A DNA stretch of 39,512 nt from CBDUXT01 sp965371245 (GTDB taxonomy: Bacteria > Planctomycetota > Phycisphaerae > UBA1845). Made by a program: the position numbers and the translations under genes. The stretch covers positions 1-39,512 of the forward strand of contig CBDUXT010000057.1 of NCBI GenBank assembly GCA_965371245.1. Reading direction: 5' to 3'. Shown in pieces: positions 32,603 to 39,512 of this stretch. Positions within the stretch are counted from its first letter, which is position 1; the number at the start of each line of letters is the position of its first letter. The notes under the pieces are model-generated. The model was not told the origin of the DNA. It saw only the letters and a list, made by a program, of their open reading frames with translations, and did no database searches.

Positions 32603-34348
32603 ATGATGAAATCACAAGTGATGCGCATGTTTTTGATCGGCGTTGCGGGCCTCGTGGGGACGGCTCAACAGACGAAAGGGCAGTGTACTTGTGAGGGCGA
32701 CGTGAATGGGGATGGTGTTGTCAACATCATCGACATCCTGGACGTCTATGAATGTGCGACGGGCCTGGTGCCCGCGTCCGATCCGAAATGCGATATCGCG
32801 GACGTCAATTGCGACGGCACGACGGATACCTGTGACATGAGTCGTGTCTACTGCGTTTTTGTCGGGGGCACGAATTGTTGCGAGCAGATTCCGGTGTGCG
32901 GCGCCTGCTGTAACGATGGAAGCAACTTTCGGTCCTGTGAAGTCGTGTCAAGGGAAACATGCACGAGCCTGCTGTTCTCGGGTACGTATCTCGGTGACGG
33001 AACGACCTGCGATCCGGTCCCGTGCGAATGCCTGTCGGATGCCGATTGCGATGACGGCAGCGTGTGTACCACCGATACCTGCGGTCCCCTCAACAACTGC
33101 GTGCATGAACCGGTTCCCGATGGAACCGCCTGCGACGACGGCAAGGTCTGCAACGGGTTTGAGCGATGCGAGGCCGGCCGGTGCATCGAGGGCACGCCGG
33201 TGAACTGCGACGACGGCATCGCCTGCACGAGCGACGAATGCACCGAGCCCGGAGGGGTGTGCATCTCTGGAATAAACCTGTGCAACCATGACGGCGTTTG
33301 CGACGTCGAGTGCGAAAGCATCGGGACCTGTCCGGATGATTGTGCTTGTGCCGCCACGCGCGATCTGTCCGACGGCGCGCTGGCCTACTGCCCTTCCGAC
33401 ATCAAGACGGTTCGCATCGCCCTTAGCGTTCAGCCCGAGACCTTCGCGATCGGTGTCGAAGATTCGCTTCCCGCCGGCTGGACGCAGGTTCTCAACATCA
33501 GCGATGGCGGCCTCTTCGACGCGGCGAACAACAAGGTGAAGTGGGGTCCGCTTTTCGGACCCTTCCCGGCCGAGCTGACCTATGACGTGCTCGTGCCCGA
33601 CACGGCCACCGGGGTGAACTGTTTCACCGGAACCGTGTCGGTCGATGGAGTCAACCAGCCGATCTGTGGGCAAGAGTGCGTCGAGGAAAGCTGTTGTAGC
33701 TACCTCCGCGCTGATGAACCCGCAGCGGTCTGCGCGGGATGCGGGGACTGCACGTGCGCCGCCTGCCGAGACGGTCGCATGGAACTTTGCGAGATGATCG
33801 GCTATGCCTGCGCCTGGCAACGGGGCTGCAACGACGATCTGGCCGGCATGACGCGGGCCGCATTCATCTGGGTCACCGGCGAGTGCTATTGCTGGGATGA
33901 GGTGGCACAGACGTGGTTCCCGTCACCCTGCGCCGGTTCGAACTCGGTGTGCTGCACCGGCGGAAGCGCAGCCGGTCTTCGGGAGCTTTCTTCCCCCGTC
34001 GGAGCGGCCATCCTCAGCTACGACCGCGCGAAGAGATCGACCCCGAGAGGCCGCGCGGGCCGCGGCGTGACAAAACCGGTGACTGTCTCCATCGACGTGC
34101 TCGCGCCGGCTGGCACGGCCGTGATGGCCCTGGAATGTAGCGTCCCCAGGGGATGGAAGATCGAAGCCATCAGCGACGGCGGCACATGGGACGGCTCGTC
34201 CCGCAAGGTCAAGTGGGGGCCCTTCTTCGAGAATCCAACGCGCAGCGTGACGGTCCGAGTACGAGCGAAAGGCGCCGCTACGGATTTGAACGCCCTCGAT
34301 GGCAGCGTCTCCTTCGACGGTATCAACTTTCCGATCCTCCGTGAATGA
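32603..34348 (+). CDS. secreted Cys-rich protein with N-terminal dockerin and two repeated beta-domains
   Basis: 581 aa from ATG 32603 (or 32606, better spaced from GGAGAA). A signal peptide (MRMFLIGVAGLVGTAQQ) is followed by a dockerin-like pair of calcium loops (GDVNGDGVVNIIDILDVYEC; IADVNCDGTTDTCDMSRVYC). Then comes a Cys-rich stretch with CDDGSVCTTDTC and CDDGKVCNGFERC repeats, as in many myxobacterial and planctomycete surface proteins. Two homologous beta-domains follow, one with ISDGGLFDAANNKVKWGPLF and one with ISDGGTWDGSSRKVKWGPFF, each ending in a SVDGVN or SFDGIN strand. Another Cys-rich block lies between them. Extracellular binding is likely; no catalytic site is visible and no cohesin gene is in the window. 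Confidence 0.75.
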   Translation: MMKSQVMRMFLIGVAGLVGTAQQTKGQCTCEGDVNGDGVVNIIDILDVYECATGLVPASDPKCDIADVNCDGTTDTCDMSRVYCVFVGGTNCCEQIPVCGACCNDGSNFRSCEVVSRETCTSLLFSGTYLGDGTTCDPVPCECLSDADCDDGSVCTTDTCGPLNNCVHEPVPDGTACDDGKVCNGFERCEAGRCIEGTPVNCDDGIACTSDECTEPGGVCISGINLCNHDGVCDVECESIGTCPDDCACAATRDLSDGALAYCPSDIKTVRIALSVQPETFAIGVEDSLPAGWTQVLNISDGGLFDAANNKVKWGPLFGPFPAELTYDVLVPDTATGVNCFTGTVSVDGVNQPICGQECVEESCCSYLRADEPAAVCAGCGDCTCAACRDGRMELCEMIGYACAWQRGCNDDLAGMTRAAFIWVTGECYCWDEVAQTWFPSPCAGSNSVCCTGGSAAGLRELSSPVGAAILSYDRAKRSTPRGRAGRGVTKPVTVSIDVLAPAGTAVMALECSVPRGWKIEAISDGGTWDGSSRKVKWGPFFENPTRSVTVRVRAKGAATDLNALDGSVSFDGINFPILRE

Positions 34349-34512
34349 CGGATCAGCGGCACGCTTGCCGGGTCACCGGTCGCGTCTTGGACCGCGTGGT
34401 CCGGAGCGTGATCGTCCGGCGCCGGCGCATCGAGGCGTAGATCACTGCGGCCACTGAAACCAGTATGCCGGCATGCGTCGCGACGTGCCCACAGTCGTGG
34501 GCTGTCTTCCGG

Positions 34513-35193
34513 TCATCGGTGCGCGGTTGGGGTCGTGGTGTCCCTCAGAACCGGAAGGGGGGGGTACCGGACCACGGTGAATCCGGATTCATGTCTCCAC
34601 ACGTTCCAAAGAACAATTAGGACCATCAAGGTAGCAAGAACGAGAATGGGAACGCCTCCCAAGCCCCGGCGAACCGGCTCGATTTTCCGCCCGCACTCCG
34701 GGCAAACGCCGCTGGTGTTGCCGGTGAGGTCATAGGCACACTTGACGCACAACCCGCGTTTCCCTCGGTCGTGTTGAATGGGGTGGATACAAAGTGCCCC
34801 GCCAACGCAGACGAAGAAGAGCAGCGGCATCCAAAGCGGGACAGAGAACTCGGCCTTGTTGTGCGTGGTAATCATTACGCCGCCGTGCATGGGCAAGTCA
34901 TGCCACCTGCTTCGTTCGGCCCAGCCCCAGAATCCGGCACCTGAGACGCGAAGCTCCACGCGTTCGTTGTCGGCGCGCGTCCTTGCCCGCAGAGCCGGGG
35001 GGCTTGTCGAGAACCACGAGTAATGCCGAAACGAGAGTGACGCCTTGCTGTCGAAGAAATGAAGCCCGTACTGGTAACCGGACGGAGAGCCCCCATCGTA
35101 ACCAAAACCGCCCACAAGCCAAGACGCAACCCACAGTAAGACACACGCCGCCGAGGCAGCGAAGGATCCAACGACAACAGCCGATCGAATCAT
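34513..35193 (-). CDS. membrane protein with zinc ribbon, paralogue
   Basis: 226 aa. Starts MIRSAVVV like the paralogues, with helix 1 (VVGSFAASAACVLLWVASWL). An exported domain of about 90 residues follows, then helix 2 (PLWMPLLFFVCVGGALCI), then CVKCAYDLTGNTSGVCPECG. Unlike the others, a further helix follows the ribbon (VPILVLATLMVLIVLWNVW). AAGGGAG lies upstream of the ATG at wide spacing. Family of unknown function, repeated four times in this window. The 3' flank 34349-34512 shows no supported gene. Confidence 0.65.
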   Translation of the reverse strand: MIRSAVVVGSFAASAACVLLWVASWLVGGFGYDGGSPSGYQYGLHFFDSKASLSFRHYSWFSTSPPALRARTRADNERVELRVSGAGFWGWAERSRWHDLPMHGGVMITTHNKAEFSVPLWMPLLFFVCVGGALCIHPIQHDRGKRGLCVKCAYDLTGNTSGVCPECGRKIEPVRRGLGGVPILVLATLMVLIVLWNVWRHESGFTVVRYPPLPVLRDTTTPTAHR

Positions 35194-35421
35194 CTCGATG
35201 GACTCCCTTCTTGGCGAACCGCAAGATACCGAAGGCCGGCTACCAAGTCCAACGTGACGCGCTATCGAATCGCGCTACCGACACGGGAGAGACCGAGGCG
35301 CGCAACTCCCTCGGCTCGGCGTCGATCCTTGCCCGGTGATGGGGTGGCGGACGAGAGCAGTGACGGAGCAAAGAGCCGCTGCAAGCCCGAGCCTCACCTT
35401 CATCCAGGCGGCGCGGTTCGG

Positions 35422-36540
35422 TCAGGGACCTTTGCCCGCAGGTGTTTGCGGCCCTTGGAGGTCTGCGTTTGGTCGTTGCCCCATGTATCCAATACGCTTC
35501 AGGATGGAGGTCTTCCGGTCGCTGGTTCGGAAACTCGACCGGCGTCCCTGATTGGCTTCGGTGTACGCCCAGTCGGATCGATACACCCAAGGGCCTTCCG
35601 GATGCTCTTCGACGTTTCGCTTCCACATGCTGAACGCCTCATCCTTCTTGCCCTGATGAAAGAGCGCCAACCCGCGGTAGTACTGCGCTTCCACAAAGCG
35701 ATTGCTATCCGGCGGAACCGCTTCCAGCCACGAATCCATTGGATCGAACGCGCGATCCGCCCACAAACGATAGGCTTTCTCCATGCGCACATCGTCCGAC
35801 AAATCCACGCGGCGGACCCGCTCGAAGTGACGCCCCATCGCTTCCCAATCCCCGCGCCGTCGCGCCATTTGCCCCAGCAGGTAGTGAGCCTCTTCTCCGC
35901 CGTCCGACTGCAACAAGCGAGCGGCCTCATCGAGCGATTGCAGCTCCAGAAGGATCTTCCCTTTCTCGAGGTTGGTGGTCGCCTTCGATTCTTCCGGCCC
36001 GGGTCGATTGTACTTTGGATGTTTCTTGAGCACGGCCAGCATCCCGGCGAGGAACTCATCCGGCGGCGCATAGTTGCTCATCTCGCCGACAATCTCTCCC
36101 TCCGGTGTGATAAACAGGACCGGCGGCGTCGGCACGCTGGCGCCGGCCAGTTCCTTGCGACGGGTGGTGATAAAGGACCGAGCGGCCGCATCACCGGCGG
36201 CACCCGAGTTGGACAGATCGAAATAGAACGGAACGAAGCGGCGGTTGATCAATCGAATGATGCGTTCACCGGAGAGCGGACCCGCTCTCAATACCTCCGC
36301 GGCCGGTCACCAGCATCCGCTCTTGGTGGTTCCGAACCCGACCGGCTTGACCATCAGCAACCGATTCCGCTGCTTGGCTTCCCCCTGGGCTTTCTGAAAT
36401 GGAAAGGCCCACCGAACGCCCGTCCGGTCTCGCTGAATGGGATGGTCATCCGCGGCAGGCGCGGGAACCTGGTTGGCCGCGACCCACGGTGTGGTTCCGG
36501 CAGCAATGATGACGGCCAAACGGAAATGCATGATCCTCAT
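35422..36540 (-). CDS. candidate selenoprotein: secreted thioredoxin-fold/TPR protein with in-frame TGA
   Basis: One open frame of 373 codons, broken only by TGA at codon 78 (36307-36309). GGGAGAG precedes the ATG at 36540. A signal peptide (HFRLAVIIAAGTTPWVAANQ) is followed by a thioredoxin fold: NRLLMVKPVG, then GCW-TGA-PAAEVLRAGPLS, IIRLINRRFVPFYFDLSN and the cis-Pro loop SVPTPPVLFITPEGEIVGEM. TPR-like helices fill about residues 160-330 (LDEAARLLQSDGGEEAHYLL; YYRGLALFHQGKKDEAFSMW). The TGA stands two residues after C76, where a redox Cys would be expected, and a SECIS-like hairpin follows. If read as selenocysteine it is a CxU oxidoreductase of the cell envelope. Otherwise it is a nonsense pseudogene with a possible restart at TTG 36291. 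Confidence 0.65.
36271..36309 (-). promoter_or_regulatory. SECIS-like hairpin directly after the in-frame TGA
   Basis: On the minus strand, TGA (36309-36307) is followed 17 nt later by a perfect 7-bp stem, 36289-36283 with 36278-36272, closing the apical loop GGUC (36282-36279). The first loop G is 25 nt after the TGA. Bacterial SECIS elements lie inside the coding region, need a G among the first loop bases, and the E. coli fdhF element has a GGUCU loop. Outer pairs ACCG/CGGU can close the structure at the TGA. Confidence 0.55.
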
Positions 36541-36570
36541 GAAGCTCTCCCGACCTTGAGTACTGGAAAG

Positions 36571-36590
36571 GGCATTCTCCGGTGAATGCC
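36571..36590. promoter_or_regulatory. hairpin in the leader of the candidate selenoprotein gene
   Basis: GGCATTC-TCCGGT-GAATGCC, a 7-bp perfect stem ending 30 nt upstream of the ATG at 36540. It could be an operator or an mRNA leader structure. The rest of 36591-36953 shows no gene I can support on either strand. Confidence 0.3.
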
Positions 36591-36953
36591 AGTGTCCACG
36601 GAGGTTGTCGATATCCGGTTCAAACAGCCCGTTCCGGCCACAAACCACGTACCTACACCAACGGTGCGGAAACTCGATCCACGAGCAGGGAGATCGACGC
36701 GCGAAAGAACCTCGCCCCATGCCATGTGGCGTCGGTGCAAGAAGAGACGATGCCGTTTGCCGGCACCTGTCAGGAAAACGCAAGACCGCCCGCCGGACGG
36801 GCTTGCTCACGGCTTCCGCTTAGCATCCGACGCGGCCCTCAACCAATCGCCATGGGTTCCCCCGGTGGCCGCGTCGGTCCCGGTAAGCCAGCGCGGCGCG
36901 CAGCCAGGTACATCACGAGCCCGACCCCCTCGATCCGAGGCTTTGGCCGGTAG

Positions 36954-37394
36954 GCGACAACGCATCCCGATCGGTGCGCGCGGCATGAAGGGAAGGAGTC
37001 GCGGTTCGTTCCGATCGCACCGAAGCTCGCACCGATCCTGCGCGAGGCCATCGAGGCGGCCGAGGATGGGGAGGAACGGGTCGTGGTGCTGGCCAACCCC
37101 CGCCGGCTGGCGAGCATCGTGACGCGGGCGGGCGTGCCGGCGTGGAACAAGCTCTATCAGACGCTGCGGCAGAGCTGCGAAATCGAGTGGGCGATGATGT
37201 TCCCTCAGCATGCGGTGTCGGCCTGGCTCGGACGCTCGGAGGCCGTCAGCCGGAAACACTATCTCCAGGTGCCTGACGAAATCTTCGATCGGGCGGCGAG
37301 GACACCGGAAAAACGCGCCCGACATCGCGCAGGAAAAGCGCTGCACATTGCGCTGCTGCAAACTCTCGCAAGCGCTCGCAAAGGGGCATGGTGA
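36954..37394 (+). pseudogene. integrase C-terminal fragment
   Basis: The frame after the TAG at 36951-36953 reads HEGKESRFVPIAPKLAPILR, RQSCEIEWAMMFPQHAVSAW and LGRSEAVSRKHYLQVPDEIF, closely matching the C-terminal half of the integrase at 21192, with the catalytic Arg and Tyr present but the first active-site Arg region lost. The only possible start is a GTG at 37083, so no working enzyme is made. It stops about 70 bp before a tRNA-Leu 3' fragment, the same gene order as integrase and tRNA-Arg at 21192-21954. Confidence 0.7.
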
Positions 37395-37464
37395 CGCAGC
37401 GAAAATACGCAGTGACACGAATGTGTCACTGGCAGAAAACCCTATAAATACGCCGTCAAGACGA

Positions 37465-37530
37465 TGGGCGAGGCGGGAGTCGAACCCGCACCCTGCTTTC
37501 GCAAGAGGGGATTTTAAGTCCCCGGACGCT
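37465..37530 (-). other. 3' fragment of tRNA-Leu(TAA), probable att site
   Basis: On the minus strand: anticodon stem GGGGA/TCCCC with loop CTTAAAA (anticodon TAA), a long variable arm (CTTGCGAAAGCAGG), T-arm GCGGG-TTCGACT-CCCGC, acceptor strand CTCGCCC and discriminator A. The matching 5' acceptor strand (GGGCGAG) and a normal D-arm are absent, although a weak D-arm-like GCGGAAC remains. Such 3' halves are left where an element integrates into a tRNA gene. Confidence 0.65.
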
Positions 37531-37599
37531 ACGCAACAGGTTCCGCTAAGTGCTTGTCGGGAGAGGAGTTGTGAAGTCGAAGATTCTGGCAAGCGGGCG

Positions 37600-37713
37600 A
37601 TGTCAGCGCCATTGACAGCGCTTTTCGCCTGGGTCGATTCTTGCCCAATGGTTCTGACCACCGAACAGCGGATACGGATCGCCCGGATCGTGGAGGAATC
37701 CCAGAATGCCTAG
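37600..37713 (+). CDS. 37-aa remnant ORF, module copy 1
   Basis: MSAPLTALFAWVDSCPMVLT followed by TEQRIRIARIVEESQNA. The block AWVDSCPxxLTxxxRxRIAxIV recurs at 38494-38610 beside another tRNA fragment. In copy 1 it starts with ATG 37600 and no clear ribosome site. Probably the tail of a protein that lies next to the attachment site in a related family of elements. Role unknown. Confidence 0.4.
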   Translation: MSAPLTALFAWVDSCPMVLTTEQRIRIARIVEESQNA

Positions 37714-38413
37714 CCGTCGCGCCGAAAGGGTGACGGAGGACAGTCAGCTCTGCGGTAATTGCTGCGGGCGCCCTCGGCGCCGGCCTGGTCGTCCGCATTC
37801 CGGTGGAGCCGACGCCAGGTGGGCATGTGCCCGTGCAACGCGCTATGTCTGAAGTCCTCGAAGTCCGCCAGGCCCGACGACGCAAGCCTCTTTCTGCCCA
37901 TAATGTGAACAAGCAGCCTCGACCTTCGCATTGCGAACGCGTCTGAGTAGCTACACCTGGCCGACACGTGGTGTGCAACCGGCGTTTTTAGCTCGCTATG
38001 GCCATGTACACCTGGTAAACACGTGCCGCGCACCTGCCTATCACCTTGCTACTGGACCCAAAATAGACCCAGCTGGCGCGACGAGTTTGTTCCCACGTCG
38101 GTACGTGTCGTCATCCGCCGAGCGCGCCTGCGCCGGCAAAAACCCGATGGCGTTTGCCTGCCGGAGGTTATGAGGGCGCGCTGGTGCAGGACCATCGAGC
38201 ACGCGGCAACAGCCGTCGGCGCCCGCGGGGCCGTCATGTTTCCCAACGCCTATCGGCGCGCCGAGGTCGCGACAGCAAGGGCGAGAACGCGTTGACGGGG
38301 GTGCTGCACGTCAAGGGTCCACCCCAAGCATGGCGGCGCAAGCGCCCGATCGCGGTAGCCAGGGCGTGCTGTGCACCGTGCTTTTTTGTGCCATGACGGC
38401 GTAGTGGCAGGGA
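37714..38413. other. non-coding or decayed stretch
   Basis: No frame on either strand gives a convincing protein. The only structure seen is a 19-nt sequence present twice in direct orientation (37952-37970 and 38007-38025, 16 of 19 identical; TACACCTGG...ACACGTG). Probably degenerate mobile-element DNA. Confidence 0.4.
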
Positions 38414-38435
38414 TGGGCGATACAGGACTCGAACC
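38414..38435 (-). other. 22-nt tRNA 3' tail, possible att remnant
   Basis: Minus strand GGTTCGAGTCCTGTATCGCC plus CA: the T-loop, 3' T-stem and acceptor strand of a tRNA. The 5' T-stem does not pair beyond two bases, so the match ends inside the T-stem. The parent tRNA cannot be named. As with tRNA-Leu above, it is followed by a copy of the AWV-SCP module. Confidence 0.45.
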
Positions 38436-38493
38436 GCCTTCGTTAAGCCCCTGCGCTGACAAGCACTTAGGAGAATCAGCCAAACAGCGCGGT

Positions 38494-38610
38494 GCAAAAT
38501 CCGGTGCAGTTCGCGCATGGGTCAACTCGTGTCCAGCCCCTTTGACTCCGGATCACCGGGCACGGATCGCCCCAATCGTACGTGAGCCTGGGTGCGGGTC
38601 CCATGGATAA
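38494..38610 (+). pseudogene. remnant ORF, module copy 2
   Basis: The frame reads AVRAWVNSCPAPLTPDHRAR then IAPIVRE, aligning without gaps with copy 1 (37600-37713) over about 24 residues with over half identical. No start codon of its own is evident. It ends at TAA 38608-38610, which overlaps the ATG region of the GemA-like gene. Confidence 0.4.
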
Positions 38611-39048
38611 GACCCCTCGGCTCCAGCGCGACGCGAGCCCCCAAGCCGGCGCACAGACCATGCACCAATTACCCCAGAGCAGCGCCGAGCCCTCTTCGCA
38701 ATCGCCCGGCGCCTTGGGTTCGATCTCGACGACGTGCGCGCGTTGACTCCGACCGGCTCCGTGTCGGCGCTCACGCGGACTGGCGCTTCTGACTTGATCG
38801 ACCTACTCAACAACGGCGGGCCCGGCCGCTTGCCGCAAAGAACCGCAACGGCCAGCCAGCCTTGGTTCGCCGACTATGTCCGCCGCAATCTGGGACTGGG
38901 AGATGCGGAGTTCCGTGCCTGGTTGTTCCGAGTGTTTCACGTACCCGGCCTCGACGACGTGAGCACGTCAGACCTTGCCCGGCGGGTGGTGGCCGCACTG
39001 CCCCGTAGCCAGCGACATAGGGCGCGCATCGAGCCACCGAAGACATGA
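38603..39048 (+). pseudogene. frameshifted GemA/DUF1018-like phage gene
   Basis: The ATG at 38603 (overlapping the previous stop) opens MDKTPRLQRDASPQAGAQTM in one frame. From about 38660 the coding sense continues in the other frame: ITPEQRRALFAIARRLGFDL, VSALTRTGASDLIDLLNNGG, then WFADYVRRNLGLGDAEFRAW and TSDLARRVVAALP to TGA 39046-39048. The ITxxQRRxLxAIARxLG...LTRxxASxLIDxL pattern is that of phage Mu GemA-like or related helical modules of recombination proteins. An indel near 38660 seems to have inactivated it. A restart at GTG 38734 is possible. Confidence 0.45.
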
Positions 39049-39353
39049 GGGCGTCTTGTAGTAGTAAATCCGAGAAGCTTCAGAGAGGCCCGCTGCTGCG
39101 TCCGTCGCCGCGTCGGGATCCATGTCCGGTCGGCCGGGCTCCCTGGAAGCGCACACCGGCCGCCAGCGACGCTTCCTCAGCGGCGTGGCGGCCTGCGTGC
39201 GGGATCGACCGCAGGCGGCGTCGGCTGACGCCCCAAGTTTGAAACCCGTGACAACGGTTACGGTGGCAGACCCTCGCGTCAAGGACTGTCAGCACCGCAC
39301 GACGCGCACGCGACTGGCACAATCGGTCCAGGTCGAGGCGCCGATGCCCCTCC
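39049..39353. other. intergenic, nothing identified
   Basis: About 300 nt with no credible reading frame, tRNA or repeat that I can see; it separates the decayed element from the minus-strand CTERM protein. Confidence 0.4.
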
Positions 39354-39512
39354 TCAGCCCGGCGCACACCGCCGTTCCTCGCGACCCAGTCCGAATACGA
39401 CCTTACCCGCAGTTAATAGTAAGAGTGTGAGGATCAACAGACCCCACTCCGCCACACCCGGGATGGCTTGATCTCTCAGGCAATCGGGGGAACCGTCACC
39501 GTCGGTATCAAC
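39354..39512 (-). CDS. C-terminus of a secreted protein with IPTL-CTERM-like sorting tail (5' beyond the window)
   Basis: The last 52 codons are visible. A calcium-loop-like DTDGDGSPDCLRD (thrombospondin type-3 style) is followed by IPGVAEWGLLILTLLLLTAG and KVVFGLGREERR. The order Pro-x-x-x-Glu-Trp-Gly, hydrophobic helix, basic tail is the IPTL-CTERM class of sorting signals, which target exported proteins to an exosortase/archaeosortase-type system. No sorting enzyme is in the window. The stop is TGA at 39354-39356. Confidence 0.65.
   Translation of the reverse strand, partial: VDTDGDGSPDCLRDQAIPGVAEWGLLILTLLLLTAGKVVFGLGREERRCAPG

Noticed and set aside
34349..34512. Minus-strand frame with one possible helix and a basic tail downstream of the zinc-ribbon gene
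   Set aside because: No usable start codon or ribosome site in frame; a 3' untranslated stretch is as likely.
35254..36585. Long plus-strand open frame of 443 codons opposite the thioredoxin/TPR gene
   Set aside because: Composition is Arg/Pro-rich noise, with no domain motifs; it mirrors the codon pattern of the minus-strand gene, which has a signal peptide, thioredoxin and TPR features.

Overview
The window looks like a chromosomal stretch of a high-GC planctomycete (Planctomycetota, possibly Phycisphaerae-like). The support is indirect: four copies of a CxxC-x11-CxxC ribbon of the type LC.KC.YDLTGN.SG.CPECG joined to membrane segments, a very large PQQ-propeller/TPR protein, an N-terminal dockerin on a Cys-rich secreted protein, an IPTL-CTERM-like sorting tail at the right edge, and integrase fragments with a KHYLQV-type active-site tail. 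No rRNA, CRISPR array or intact transposase is visible.

Layout. (1) 114-8232 is ordinary chromosome: a NifS-type cysteine desulfurase, S-methyl-5'-thioadenosine phosphorylase and a 1405-aa PQQ/TPR secreted protein on the plus strand, then a convergent gamma-glutamyltransferase. (2) 8233-21880 is accessory DNA that reads as a decayed prophage or integrative element: palindromic repeats, a lipoprotein, a phage-virion-like helical protein, fragments of a phage DNA-binding family, a MITE-like insertion, an HTH protein, several single-helix microproteins, a secreted transglutaminase, zinc-ribbon membrane proteins, a DUF4145 protein and an N-terminally truncated tyrosine recombinase that abuts tRNA-Arg(TCT). 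(3) 22143-36540 is again chromosomal: two methyltransferases and two glycosyltransferases (surface polysaccharide or glycolipid type), an RND pump with its adaptor, a dockerin protein, a zinc-ribbon protein and a thioredoxin-fold/TPR protein. (4) 36954-39048 is a second, more decayed integrative region: an integrase fragment, a 3' fragment of tRNA-Leu(TAA), a 22-nt tRNA 3' tail and a broken GemA-like gene. (5) 39354-39512 is the tail of a CTERM protein running off the right edge.

Main discovery candidate. The thioredoxin-fold/TPR gene at 35422-36540 (minus) is one open frame of 373 codons interrupted only by a TGA at codon 78, two residues after a Cys in the expected redox motif (GCW-TGA-PAAEVLR). 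Immediately downstream is a 7-bp hairpin with a GGUC apical loop, at the distance and with the loop bases expected of a bacterial SECIS element. This is best explained as a candidate CxU selenoprotein; a nonsense pseudogene is the main alternative.

Other signals: starts without a Shine-Dalgarno whose -10 box lies only 6-11 nt upstream (leaderless-type mRNAs), a two-copy family of long palindromes, a 140-bp MITE with TA-ended inverted repeats, a duplicated leader in front of two small genes, and two short degenerate modules next to tRNA fragments.
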